From: Atrichornis clamosus
Taxonomy: Eukaryota > Chordata > Aves > Passeriformes > Menuridae
DNA: 64,000 nt
Assembly: GCA_013400975.1 (NCBI GenBank)
Contig: WBMZ01008666.1
Location: 1 to 64,000 of the forward strand
Direction: 5' to 3'
Under the pieces are notes generated by a model. It was given only the letters and a program-made list of their open reading frames with translations. It had not been told where the DNA came from and ran no database searches. The translations under genes and the position numbers were made by a program. This document shows positions 52,843 through 64,000 of the stretch, piece after piece (position 1 is the stretch's first letter; every line of letters begins with the position of its first letter).

Positions 52843-55557
52843 ATAGAAACAGACTGGAAATAGCCTTGAGTTCAAAACACAGGTAATCAGCAAGGTCACA
52901 GTGGGATTTCTGCTTGCCTTCTGCCACTTGCTGAAGCAGTGTGGATAGCCAAGGAAGCCCTCAGAGCACTGAGAACAAATGCACTTCTTCACATGCCCAA
53001 GAACTCTTTCAAACGCTGCATACCAGACAAACTGCTGGTGTTCCCACAAGATGAACATTCCTACTCACCTGTCACATGTGGAGATGAAGATGCCAGGAGC
53101 TGGAATGATCCCTCCAAGCCCACATGGTAAATCAGGAGCAACATGAGGACAACACAGGAACTTCCAGTTGCTCAGACTGTAAGGACTCTTCATCTGCTTC
53201 TCAAGGACCTTTTTCCTCCCACCACCAGAGAAAGGAGAGCACATTGAATCACTGAACAACACTGCCATTGGCTGCAAAGCAGGTTTTTAATTATTCTCTG
53301 TTAGGGGCTCTCAGACACTTTTCCTTGTCCCAAAATATGAAATATAAAAGTCATAGAAAGAAAATGAACAGGGCACAAAACAGTCATTACAGTGTTTGCA
53401 TTCTTCCCTGAGGTATGGGGCCACTCACAGTGCATACTTTTCTGTAATGAATTTTGTTTAAAACAATTGCATTTATTTCAGCCTGCAGTAATGCAGCACA
53501 TTTAGATTGTTACAATAATTAATGCTGCCACTAAGTTAAACACCAGTTTTGAGTTGTGATTGCAGTACTGTGAGATGTCAGATATTTGCACCATGCACTG
53601 ACAAAAGGGTCTGAATGTGTTTACAGTCCAAGATGTCTCCTGCATCTGAGCAGGTTTTCCAGCTTTTCAAGGTGGTCACTTGATCACTGGAAGTTGAAAC
53701 CAAGATTAACCCAGTGTGGAAAGGCCTCCTCTGAAAAAGAGTAATCTCACAAGAGATGATGTCATTGTTTTTGGAATTATGGCTACACTAAGAAATGAAT
53801 GGGTTTGAAAGGACTTGATTAGGTACACCACATTGCAAATCCAGGAGTGAGGGCAGGAAAAGGAATGCTGCAGTGTGGATGTGATTCCCTCCACCAACAC
53901 TGGTCACAGCTGACTGTAGGGTACTGACCCTGGAACTGAAGAGAAATGAGGGAAATCAAGCAGCATAACGTGACCAAAGTAATTTATCACAGACAATGGC
54001 ACACTGCTTGTATTTATTCTGAAACACTCTTGAAAGAAAAATCTTATGAAAGTCACCTTATTTCTTCACTGCAGAAGAACAATTGTGTGATCTGGTACTG
54101 CTGTCAAAACACAGCAGCTGCACAATGTTTGCAAAGAAATAACAACACATCAACATGGACTTATCTAATTAAAGTCATGCACAGAGCTGAATGGCAGGCA
54201 CCAGTTTGGGCTGAGGCATCACATTCTCCAGCAGGCTGTAAAATTTTCACCCAAAAGGCAGATCTCAGACATCCAAAATACCTTGTTGCTTCTTTCCTTG
54301 CATCCCCAAAATGTTCAGCACAAAAGCCCTCATTCTGGACCAGCTCCCTCTTTGGGTTGCTGTGGGTGATTGGAAGCACCACGATTAAAGTGTGAGCAGT
54401 GACTGGCAAGGCACTTCAACACTGGTAACTTCTCAGCAAAACTGATTTCATTCAAAACCGTGGAAAATCAGGGAGTTAAAAGGACCTTGGGGGAACCATT
54501 GCTGCCTTCTGTACAACAGGCACCTGTCTTCAAAAGAAGATTCAGATTCTTTAACTCCAAATGAAGGAACAAAAAAGACACCTCCACACATTAGTAAGGT
54601 GTTCAGGTGCTCTAAACCTCATCTCACCATGTGGAGGGAGAGCTGGAGCAGGAGCAGCATCCTTGCAGTGTGTTTAGCACACACCCAGCCTGCTCAGCTC
54701 CTCCCTCGGTGACCCAGAGCTTCCCCTCTCCTTGCTGTGAGCGCACACTGCAGACCTGGGCCGTGCAGTCAGGAGGGGCTCCTGCCCTCGTCAGTACAGA
54801 GAGCACAGGGCCCAGCATGGCTGTCACCCTCTCAGGCAACAGGCAGGGAGCGGGAGCAGCTCCCAGGGTGTCTGTTCCTGAATCCCCACAGAGACTGCTC
54901 ACAGTGGCACCTCACCGGGCTCTGCATGCAGAGGGACAATGCGGGATGCCAGCCCTGAGGCAGCCTCTGTCCAGCTCCTGGTGGCACAAGGAAGAGCCAG
55001 CACTCCCGTGCTCCTGCTCTGGGGACGTCATCAGGGAGTCCTTTCCAAGAGCCAGCCCTTCCCAGGCTGTCCTGGATGAGGGCTATGAGCAGGGTCACCA
55101 CTGCACCCGCTCAGGGACATTTCCATAACTCGCTGCCAGCTACAATTTGATCTGCAGCACGCAGTACCAGGGAGTGCAACAAGGGAACGACAACTGAAAC
55201 CCTTTACGGCCACGAACAAACTTCACCATTTGAATAAAGAGCCTTTTCACCTCTGTTTTAACAGCAGCAATAAATGCTGCCCACTTCCATTATAGGATCA
55301 TCTACTATCCAAGCAGCAACTCTAGGCATTCCTACCAGACCCTGGCAAAGCATTGCATTACAAATAATTCCAAGGAGGTTCTTCTTGATGAGACCCCAAT
55401 TTTTGGCACCTTTGAGAATCTCACTTGCTACTGTGGAAGAGACAAAAATATGAAAGTATAAACAATTTGAAACAGCGTGCATTTGACAGAACATAGCTTG
55501 CATAAAAACTGTATTTTGAAATAAGTCATTCCTGTTTTTTATCCTGTGATTTTGATT

Positions 55558-55921
55558 ATACTTATTATTTACTTTATTGAATTGTTTCCACTTTTAAAAT
55601 GTATACCTTTTGCTCAAGTTCTACACTGTCTATTAAGGTGAAGAATAAAACTAGGCTGTTCAGTTTTGCTTTTGGAATTCCTGTATCAGTTGCCAGCACG
55701 ATAATTTTGTGTTTCAATCGCAAACAATACCTGGTGAATTTTTAATCCAAACCAGTAGAATTTTTATATTGAAATGATAAAACTGTTTCTGGAAGCATTT
55801 CTCTTCCTACAGGATTTTGCAACCTTTTTTAGAGAACAGAATCAGTGTTTTACGCCATTCTGCAAATGGAATTATTCAAGAGGGAGCAGTGTTTCTTCAA
55901 AGGAAAATGAACCCGATGCTG
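55558..55921 (-). other. KLHL42: KLHL42 proximal 3' UTR (candidate)
   Basis: The sequence directly downstream of the KLHL42 stop is AT-rich and unique. The first canonical AATAAA on the transcribed strand is at 55578-55573, which would give a UTR of roughly 360 bases. Other AATAAA hexamers on this strand occur farther on, at about 54012 and 53470, so a longer UTR is equally possible. The human gene has a long 3' UTR as far as I recall. The extent is inferred, not seen. Confidence 0.4.
55573..55578 (-). terminator. Candidate KLHL42 polyadenylation signal
   Basis: An AATAAA hexamer on the minus strand (TTTATT on the plus strand) lies about 345 bases past the stop codon, in AT-rich DNA. It is the nearest canonical hexamer downstream of the gene. 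Such hexamers are common by chance at this base composition, so use of this one is unproven. Confidence 0.35.
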
Positions 55922-56373
55922 TTACACCTTTCGCCCATCAGGCAGGTACATGGAGCAGAGCAGCAGGTTTTGTCCAAAGGCTGGGAAGCGCCCCAGGGAC
56001 TCCCAGGTGTCTGTGAAGATGTTGTACTTCAGGAAGAGCCGGTGCTCCAGGCTGGAGGACAGGGTGATGTTCCTGCTCAGGATGTAGACCCCGTCGTTGT
56101 GGAGGGCGCAGGTCAGGTTGAGGCCGGATTTGGAGGAGGTCTCGCTGAGGCAGAGCCACTCCCTGGTGGCAGTGTTGTAGGACTGCACGGTGAGCACGTC
56201 CTCGCTGGGGCTGCCCCTCTGGCTGGGCCCGGGCTCCAGGATGCAGCCCCCCACCAGGTAGATGGTCTCCTCCACCGACAGCATCTGCTGCTTGCGCACG
56301 TGCACCTCGCACAGCTCCACGCTGCTCCACGAGTCGGACGTGGGGCAGTACTGCAAGATGCTCATGTTCCTGC
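55922..56373 (-). CDS. KLHL42: KLHL42 terminal coding exon (exon 3), Kelch propeller C-terminus
   Basis: This exon encodes the last 149 residues and a TAA stop (55922-55924) of kelch-like 42. KLHL42 is a BTB-Kelch adaptor that presents substrates, including katanin p60, to the CUL3-RBX1 ubiquitin ligase. Seen directly: a frame open throughout, starting at an AG acceptor (minus strand TTGCAG before 56373) with a two-base split codon, then NMSILQYCP, RKQQMLSVEETIYLVGGC, VQSYNTATREW, SGLNLTCALHNDGVYILSR and LEHRLFLKYNIF. These match the human protein colinearly from memory, with Kelch hallmarks (GG pairs, spaced Y and W). The end, YLPDGRKV, differs from the human tail, as expected for a variable terminus. 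Third codon positions are strongly GC: I count about 10 A/T-ending codons in 149. A 245-residue open frame on the opposite strand (55817-56554) is a by-product of this composition. The gene identity is secure; the exact residue numbering is not. Confidence 0.96.
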
Positions 56374-59300
56374 CTGCAACACAGGGGGGACGTTTGCAAA
56401 TCAACAATCCCATCAGCAGGCACACAGGGGAGGGCTGCTCCTCCCTACACACCGTGCTGCAGACTGCTCACACCCTGCAGCGCAGAACTCAGCAAACCGG
56501 GGGGAAACACTGACCCCTGGGAACTGCAGCTCTGCCCTCGACAAGGAACCCTGAACGTTCTGTTCCTCTGCACAGCAGAAAACGTGGTGCTGCTTCTGGC
56601 ACGTGACATGATGTAAATTGTCTGGGCATGCACATTTTAGCAGAATAATCCCTACCTTTTAACTCATGCTTTTAATTTTGGCTCCGATTGATATATAAGA
56701 ATTTTTCTTATGAAAAGGTGAAAGGCAAATTCTCTCCAGCAGTGGTCACAGATGAATCAAGTTATCATGATGAGAGTATGCTTCATTAATGGCTGTCAAG
56801 TGATGAATTATCATCCAAGCTTAACTTTGATACTTTGCATTTCATTCCATAAATCCAAGTGTTATGGAATAAAATTCAAAAACCTGGTTACATTTCAGAA
56901 AGTGGCATGGGTGACCTAAGGGCAGCTTATGAAGAGAGAAACACACATTGTCAGTCATCCAAGAATGAAGAACTCAGTGCTCTGCCACCAGAGAGAGGCT
57001 CAGAAAGAAGCTGAAATCATCCCCACAATTCATTTACAGCTCAGTGGGGGTGTGTTTGCAATGGTGTTATCCTACAAATTGTTACAGTGCCACCCTGATT
57101 TACGGTGCAGTGAAGGCCCTGGCTGTGCCCAAGGCTTCACTGAATTACCACAGAATGCACAGGGCTCAGTAAACTCAACTCCGGTCTCTGGAGAGCCCAA
57201 ACCCAAACTCAGGTGACGAGAAGGACCAGGTCTACAGGCTCCCCACGGGTCTTTGAACAAAACCTGCTCCATGTTAAAGCCTGTCCTGCACGGTGACCTC
57301 CAGAGGAGCTCCCGGGGGAAGAGCAGGCAGGGACACACTGACAGCCTCTGGAAGGGCACAGGTATAAAGAGCCAGCAGTAAAACTGGATTGTCCTGAGTG
57401 AAGGGAGCACTGGCATGGCCAAGGAGGAGCTGCTCCGGTGTTTGCACTCTGATTGCTTTCATGGCAATGCTCTATGAAATTGCAGCTCTACATAAAATGA
57501 CCTTTGTCTACAAACAGCCTGTCACTCCCTGACTCATGAAGGGGAGGAGTAGTCCCAGGTAAGTTTCTCTGACTATCTACAGCAGCAAACTTCCCCTGGA
57601 AGAAGTGCCATCCTTTGAGAGGAGGTGTATGAAATAGAACTGCCCTGCAATGAGGCCCTCACGTGCTCTGTCCACAGCCTGGGTCTTTCATATCCACTGA
57701 AACAACAGAAAAACACCCAAAAAACCCCACAACACAACACATGAACATTACAGGGCCTGACATGGAGTTTCTGTTAGGATCTAGGTTCACAAGTGAGAGC
57801 TGCAAACTGGAAGGAAGGACTGCATTCAAGAAGTGTCATCATAATTTACAGCGGGAAATTCCAGATCCTGCCATCCTTTGGAAAGTGCAGTCTCAGGAGA
57901 AAGCTCTACGCAAATTTTAAAAATACCCCACAGAAAATCAAAAGCAAAAATACCCAAGTACCAAAACTGAGATATACCTGAGATATACACTGAAATACCA
58001 AAAAACACTAAAAACAACATAAAACCCATTAAATGCTGCATGTGTTTTATGCAGCGAATGGAGCAAACCAGCAAATTAACCTTAGTGTTTATCACACCTT
58101 TAGGCCTTAACACTTTCTGACATTGCATAATTCAGAAGGCAAACCACAGTGTAATTCTGGTGTCTAAGTCTGCTACCTGTCCTGAGCCAAGGTGTCCCAG
58201 AAAAACTGATCTTATCCAGGAAATCATTTACAACAAGCACAGGTGTTTGTTGTCCTGAATGGTCCTGGATTTGAACAGGAGCCTAAATGTGTTGGCTATG
58301 CACTGCTCACAACTTCACACTGTTTTACTGCCCCATTCCCACTGAAAAAGGCTTTAGGAAAAGACCTAGAAAAAGCCAGGGGCTTGGAGGGCAGCAGCAC
58401 CACAGACCCTGTAGTGGGGATGACCAGAGAAGGGACTGCAGCACACAGCACAGCACAGCTCTCCAAACAGAATTTGTTCTCCCCAGTGAAACCGCCAGGC
58501 TCTGGTTCAGAACGCACTGGACAAAATGCATTTGAGGGTTTTCGTTAGGACCGTGAGGGGTGGCAGTGTGTCTTTTACAAACCTGAAAATGATTCAGAGC
58601 TAAAATCTGCTCAGACACCAGAAGGGACAGCTTGTTCTAATGTCAGTTTAGTTCTGCTTGCAGCACTGTCTGTAAAAGCTGATCTGTCTTCTGATTTCAT
58701 TCTCCATTTGGAAAGAAAACCCTTAAAACTACTGTGGCCAAATGGAGTGGGCAAAGGCCAAATCCAGACTTATGAAAACCTGGCAAATACTGAATATTTG
58801 ACAGGTTTAAAAAATTGACTTCTAAAGCTCTGAGGAAATGGTATTCCAACCAAAGAATGGCACTACGTGCTTAAGGAATGAACAAATGGGAGCTCTTTCT
58901 TAGTGGCTTGTTTCCCCACTGGAAAAAGAAAAAGTAATTGTCAGGAGATAATGCAAATTCAAATCCTTCCCTCTGTACAGTGTCCTCAGAAAACTGGGTA
59001 TAGGAATGAAATAAGTTAAAACTGTTGGCTCTTGCTTCAGCTTTGAATTATTCTATGAAGTTATTAAGGTATAGTTGAATTTGCTTTGAAATACTGTAGT
59101 GAAAAGACCACGACCTCTACTAATACATCATAAACACTAATGCAGACAGATATTTTCTATGCATTTTTCCTTCTGACAGCCTAAACCAGGTATTTAAAAA
59201 GTGAACAAAGCATATCTATTGAGGCCTCTCTGTACTGTGGGTTCAAAATCTAAGAAAAGGGGTAGAGGCTAAGCTGGGTGCTGAAGCACCCATCAGTTTG

Positions 59301-59550
59301 TTCTCTCAGAATAACAGAGCCCCAGGTCCATGTAGGCTCTGGAAAAAAAGTATAAATACCTGATTTTTCTGTGACAGAGCTATTTTTGTTTTGTTTCGTT
59401 TGTCAATTACTTTCTCCCAGCCATTTATTTGCTGTAGTGTTTCAATGAGCACTACGCCGCTTCCTATGTGAGCTCAGAAGCTTTCTTGAAAAACAGCAGA
59501 AAATTATCTGGGCCTCAGAAACAATCAGGGAGCAAAAGCAAACGTGTCAC
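56374..59550 (-). other. KLHL42: KLHL42 intron 2
   Basis: This 3,177-base intron has a GT donor at 59550-59549 and an AG acceptor at 56375-56374 on the minus strand, preceded by a C-rich tract. It interrupts the gene after the first base of a Gly codon. The sequence is mostly unique and AT-leaning. About 57700-57740 and 57915-58030 are A/C-rich low complexity. I see no nested gene, CR1 copy or RNA gene inside it. Confidence 0.9.
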
Positions 59551-59744
59551 CTCGTGCAGTGTATCCTCCAATGACGTAGATCTTGCCCTTGCACTCACAA
59601 GCTGAGAACTCTGCCAGGGGGTTTGGCATGGAGGCCACGAAACTCCACCAGTCATTCTCGGGGTTGTAGCACTCCACGTTGGACAGGGACTGGCCACCAA
59701 TGGCATAGAGCTTTCCACTGACAGCCAGCAGCTTGAAGTTGGAC
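59551..59744 (-). CDS. KLHL42: KLHL42 internal coding exon (exon 2), Kelch repeats
   Basis: This 194-base exon carries 64 whole codons plus one base of a split codon at each end. The minus strand reads TTTCAG then GTCCAACTTC at the 5' edge, so its first base completes an Arg codon begun in exon 1. It ends CGAG followed by a GTGACA donor. Splicing to exon 3 gives TAR-G-RNMSIL in frame, which matches the family. Visible content is one Kelch blade (KLYAIGGQSLSNVECYNP, then a WW pair) and the start of the next (CKGKIYVIGGYTAR), which the intron interrupts just after the GG pair. The conserved PNPLAEFSACECKGKIYVIGGY segment makes the assignment firm. Nineteen of the 64 codons end in A or T, so this exon is clearly less GC-biased than exon 3. 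Frames that run past the donor or acceptor into the intron are not part of the protein. Confidence 0.95.
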
Positions 59745-62700
59745 CTGAAAGCACAGGTTGCAGCACTGGAATGAGTTGTGTGGATGTACAGGATTACATA
59801 GAAAATAAAGTTCTTCCTACCCAGGCTCTGCCACACTCGTCCCCACTTACAGCTCGTGCCATCCCTTTGTGCATTAGCAGCATCTGAACTCTCCTGTGCA
59901 AGGCCAGAGTTCTGTGATCACACTGTAATTACTGAGGGCAGTAACCACTGACAGTCTGGATGTCAGTGGTGTTGATGCTGAGACTGATGAGTATTTCATT
60001 TTGTATTTCAGTCTGTGCCAGTTCAGCTCTCAATGTTCAGTTAACCAGTGTGTTCAGTAGATGTCTCCTTTTTATTAGGCTTTTAGTAAAGTACCATTAG
60101 TGGAGAAAAATGCATTCATGTACACACAGTGGAGATATTATTTCAGTTAAAATTGTGGAAACGTCAAACAAGCCTTGATGGATGCCTAAGAATGCATACT
60201 TGTCTTAGGCTGTATTATGGGATCTCTTTAATAACCCAAATAAAAAACAATTAAAAGTGGAACGCGCTGAATCATGTTCTGCAAAAGAAGGAGGAGAGAA
60301 TCTTCTGTACCTTATTCAGCATTAAATTATTAAATACACCCTCTGAAACAAGATTTATCTGTATATTATGTTCTTCCCGTAGCTGAACAAAATTACACTG
60401 CACTCCATGAGCAGCGACCTGGTCATTCAGCTCTTACTCTGTTCCATTATGCCCCCAAAACCCACACGTGGCAAAGGGCAACTCTCTGTTACGGAGGCAC
60501 GAGCAGCCTCCAGTCTCACACTGCGGGCGACACAGACACACATGGCCAGGGGAATTAAAGCAGCAGTCTGGAGGAGGTGGAGACAGAATCTTGCAGGCTC
60601 AGCTCCTCCGTCCAGCCAGGGAAGCTGGTCTAACAAAGGATGAGCCTTCCCCGTGCCCAGGAACAGTCTCACTGCTCCTGCTCTCCTCTGAGCCAAGGGG
60701 GGTTTCACCATGAGAGTCCCAATGGCCTGGACGTGTGGCAGTCCCTGGAGTGCAGCAGCCCAGCACAAAGCCTGGTCACTGAGCTGTGTCTGTAAAACTG
60801 CTCTCTCAGACCTGCACTGCCTGCTGGGCAGCAAAGGCAGTTCCACCCTGCAGCAATCCAACACTCAAAACTGACTGCCAAGTACTTTTGCAGGGCTTTG
60901 TCTGGACAAAATGAACCCTGCCTAGCAGCTGACTGCCCTGCGACTTCTTTTCACTAAATATACTTGGAAAAAGAATTTGTTTCCAGATGGAATCATTTTG
61001 TTCTTGTCATCCTGATACAGCTTTGGAAACTGAAGTGCTCCTTTGAAGGAATTAATTGCTTCTTATAATTTATTGGTTTTTGCTGACATTTACTATTAGG
61101 TCACTCTCTTCATATTCTTTCTATAGTAATTATGTTTTCCATTTTAGAGAATCCAGAATGGCATGGCAATCGATAGCAGGCATGAAATGAGGATAATTAC
61201 TCACAAAATATTATGATTTTCAAAGCAATGTACCTGTTGAAAAGTTAGGACAGAAATAAAAGTCCACAAATAACAAATGAACAAACCCACTGGGAAAACT
61301 ATCAATTGAAACACATCCAGCAGAACCTTCAACTTCAAATATTCTAAAAGGAGGCCACACACCCTTGTGTCAGTCATTTTACCACTTCCAAACACTTGTT
61401 AAAACGGCTGACATTCAGTGGAGGCACCTCAGGTTTATGGAACTCATCCACAATAGGGTTCACTTTACCCCAAAGTAGCTGCCGGTATCCATCAGCACAC
61501 TTCATATTCCAGAGTTTGGACAACGGCTCCATATGTTGTGAAAAACTTCTGCCATTCACCTTTCCCTGCCAGTAACAGCAGGTGTTTTTATGGAGAGTGA
61601 ACACTAGGAAATATTTAGTGCATTTTTACACTTTTTTAATGTGCTGGAGCAGCTGGAAACAAGGAAAGTAAGCCCTGAGCCAGCTCTCCACAACCAAGAA
61701 CTGTTCCATGGAGCACAGCCTGGGAGCAGCAGAGCTGAATCCCTCAGATCCAACTGAGACGTGTCCCCGCTCTCACCCGGGGCTTCTCTAGACCTGAGGG
61801 ACCAAAGGGAACTTCCCAAAACCCAGGCCTAGCGGGTCCCTCTTGCTGGGACAAACCAAGGTCTGGGCTGCCACTGGCTCTGAGCAGGACCCCAGGACCC
61901 CAGCAAGTGTGGGCTGAGGGGTCTGACCGGTGCTCAAGAGCTTCACTCCATGAAGGGCAAACACCCCCTGCACAAAGGAAGAAAAACATAATTACGTAAT
62001 TAGGAAGGTTACACAACCTTCCTAAACCCCCAGGTGGCTCTGGGTGGTGTCCCCAGCCCTGTGAGTGTCTGAGGAGGCCACGGTGGCCCAGGGGCTGTAA
62101 AGGACCAGCACAGGGGTTCAGTTCACTGCCATTTCCACTGGCTGTACAACAAAACAGAGTTAGCACACCACCAGAGAGGCCTTTCTCATCAGAGAGGTGG
62201 CTAAACAGGGAACAAGTCACCTGGGAGGAAGGAGGCTGGAATCTACATTGCGGGAGGGTCTCAAGAGCAAGTAAAATGTGTATTTGCAAGGTAACCTTGG
62301 TTCTGCTGCAGAACACCAGCCTTGGATTAAGAAACATATGGTTCCTTCCTGCCAAGTGATCAACTTCAACCTTAAAATTTCCCAAAAATCAGATGATTTC
62401 TTTATTCTGGAGTTAAAGCACTTATAGCAGAGACAAAGAATCATGAAAGCACGAAGGCAATTCCAAAGCGTTTTACATATTTTCAATGAATTACTTTTTT
62501 CTTTTTTTTTCTATTTCTTATATGAGTGTGGAGAGTACACTGCATCCAACATTTAGCTCTGCAAGTGCCTGATACATCTGTGATATGTCAGGTATGAACA
62601 GCTCTAACTTAAAAATCTTTGAAGTCTATTTTCTTCCACCACAGAACAATTTTGAGGAGGGAAAAAAAAAAAGTAAAAAGTGTGGAAAGAAAAGGTCTCC

Positions 62701-64000
62701 TAAACAACTAGCATTCCCCAGAAGCATCCTCTCCTATACTGCTGTAAGAGTCCTCAGAGTGGCAGCAGTTCAGGCACGGATTTCTCACAGAAATTGTGTT
62801 CCATGTGCATAATTCCAGCCAGGCCTTACACGGGCCTTCCATTCCAAGCCTGGAAGATTTACCTGCCACAAGTAGGAAGGTTCTGAAGGAAAATAAAAGT
62901 GGAATGTACAGCTGTAACTGGCACACGCAGTAGAAATCCTGTATCATTTTTAAATAGCAAATGTACCCTGAGAGTGCCAATTTAACAAGAAAAGTATGGA
63001 AAGGTATTGAAGGACGTTCCCGCAGCAGTCCCCTGTGCACTCTGTTACCTTCCTGGCCTCAAACACCCACAGGTGGGCTTGGCCAAAACTTACATGGAGT
63101 TTCTTCTATAAAAAAGCTCAGGTCATTCTCTGCAGACATTGTTTCATGTACAGAAACATCTCTAGAATGAAAAGGTCCAGGTACTTGTGGACTATTTGTG
63201 ACCAGCACCACGTTTAGCACTCAGACAGTGAGAAATTCCATGCCCAGTCACAGCCTTCCTGTATGAGCCTGAGCTTTATCTCCTTTGTGTATGAATAAAT
63301 AGGGAATAACACTTTCTCAAGCTCCTGTGGGCATCACAGGAATAACATACAGGAGTTGCCTAATGGGACCAAGTTTGGGACTATTTCATCTGGGATTATT
63401 TCATCCCAGCATCCTGGGATTCTGTATTGCAGCAATGGAACTAACTAATGATAAAAATATCATAGGATGGAAAAGTTTGTTTGGGGCAGAAAACTCTTCT
63501 GTGAACAGCAGAGCAGCACAATTATATCCACAGCTCCTCAGCTTTCCCTCAAGGCCAGCACATGCAGCCACTCATGTAGGACAAACCCAGATCCTCTGTT
63601 GTCTGGAGTCAAACCAACTTCAATGGAAACTGGAGCCCTCCCTGAAGGGATGTAAAAATCCATCCCCGGGATGTAATTACACCAGCTGACAGAAATCCAC
63701 TTGCCAGACCCTCACATGACTGCAATTCCTAAGCAGCAGGCTGGGCACCCGCCCTGCTGGTTTTACTACAGCAAAACAAACTAAAAATCCAGTGCCAAGC
63801 AAACTGCAGCTCCAAAGGCAGCACATCCGTGTGGCACAGGCACCAGCACTGCTCCTGCTGCAGGCAAACCCTCAGACCAAAAATGTCCCTGGCTCCTGGG
63901 GCACAGGCCATCCCTTCCTGCATCCTGACCACATGACACCAAGCAGGACATCAGGGAACTGGAATGCTATGTCAGAGAGAAAAACCAGTAATTAATTACT
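59745..64000 (-). other. KLHL42: KLHL42 intron 1, partial (5' exon outside the window)
   Basis: Everything right of the exon 2 acceptor is read as the 3' part of intron 1. No frame here resembles a BTB or BACK domain, so exon 1, the promoter and its expected CpG island lie beyond 64000. The stretch is unique sequence with a T-rich run on the plus strand (62496-62516) and an A-run (62663-62674). Several short open frames (for example 61374-61604 and 61744-62385, minus) have no family features that I recognise and are taken as chance. Confidence 0.8.

Larger units (their letters stand above)
43758..55557. other. Intergenic DNA downstream of KLHL42, no gene recognised
   Basis: Unique sequence with AT-rich parts (43760-44560, 45480-46140, 50100-50480, 53280-53620) and a GC-rich part (54620-55130). 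It contains the TTG microsatellite and an A/GAAA tract. A 244-residue minus frame (44619-45353) runs through the TTG repeat as poly-Asn and looks like chance. The right portion, up to about 53.5 kb, might be distal KLHL42 3' UTR if a far polyadenylation site is used. Confidence 0.6.

Noticed and set aside
1..55557. PTHLH coding exon expected next to KLHL42
   Set aside because: I looked for the lysine-rich C-terminal segment and the conserved N-terminal hormone region on both strands. The A/G-rich tracts at 3718, 7141, 16536, 33085 and 62650 were checked and have closed flanking frames. An alignment search could still overturn this visual result.
61374..61604. 76-residue minus-strand frame upstream of KLHL42 exon 2
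   Set aside because: Considered as an extra KLHL42 exon, but exon 2 already joins the known protein colinearly. The frame has no Kelch, BTB or BACK features.

Overview
This is a stretch of vertebrate nuclear DNA, almost certainly from a bird. Three things point there: the only interspersed repeats I can recognise are CR1 LINE fragments of avian type (six copies, two of them with the ATTCTATG-type 3' tail in the sense orientation); no Alu, B1 or L1 sequence is visible; and the one real gene has vertebrate intron structure and lies closest to the avian/mammalian KLHL42 family. I cannot name the species. There is one 251-base assembly gap (30001-30251).

The only protein-coding gene I can support is KLHL42 (kelch-like 42, also called KLHDC5) on the minus strand at the right end. 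The last two coding exons are present: exon 2 (59551-59744) and terminal exon 3 (55922-56373), joined by a 3,177-base GT-AG intron. The first exon, which encodes the BTB and BACK domains in this family, is not in the window and must lie beyond 64000. About 214 residues of the C-terminal Kelch propeller are encoded here. The product is a substrate adaptor for a CUL3 ubiquitin ligase.

From 1 to about 55,500 no coding exon is recognisable. In mammals the gene downstream of KLHL42, facing it tail to tail, is PTHLH. If that order holds here, the first 55 kb is the KLHL42-PTHLH intergenic interval and PTHLH lies left of position 1. I looked for the PTHLH coding exon by eye and did not find it. The interval holds six CR1 fragments (2054-2575, 22043-22180, 27461-27735, 29663-30378, 35440-35919, 43533-43757), a 9-bp minisatellite (17420-17521), a 39-bp minisatellite derived from CR1 next to the gap, several microsatellites, and long unique AT-rich stretches that could hold regulatory elements. 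The listed long open frames outside KLHL42 look like chance frames in GC-rich DNA.

I saw no evidence for a new multi-gene system. The best second-look items are a CR1-born minisatellite bordering the gap, an expanded CR1 tail, a sharp rise in third-position GC between the two KLHL42 exons, a 16-bp near-perfect hairpin, and the possible regulatory role of the gene-free interval.
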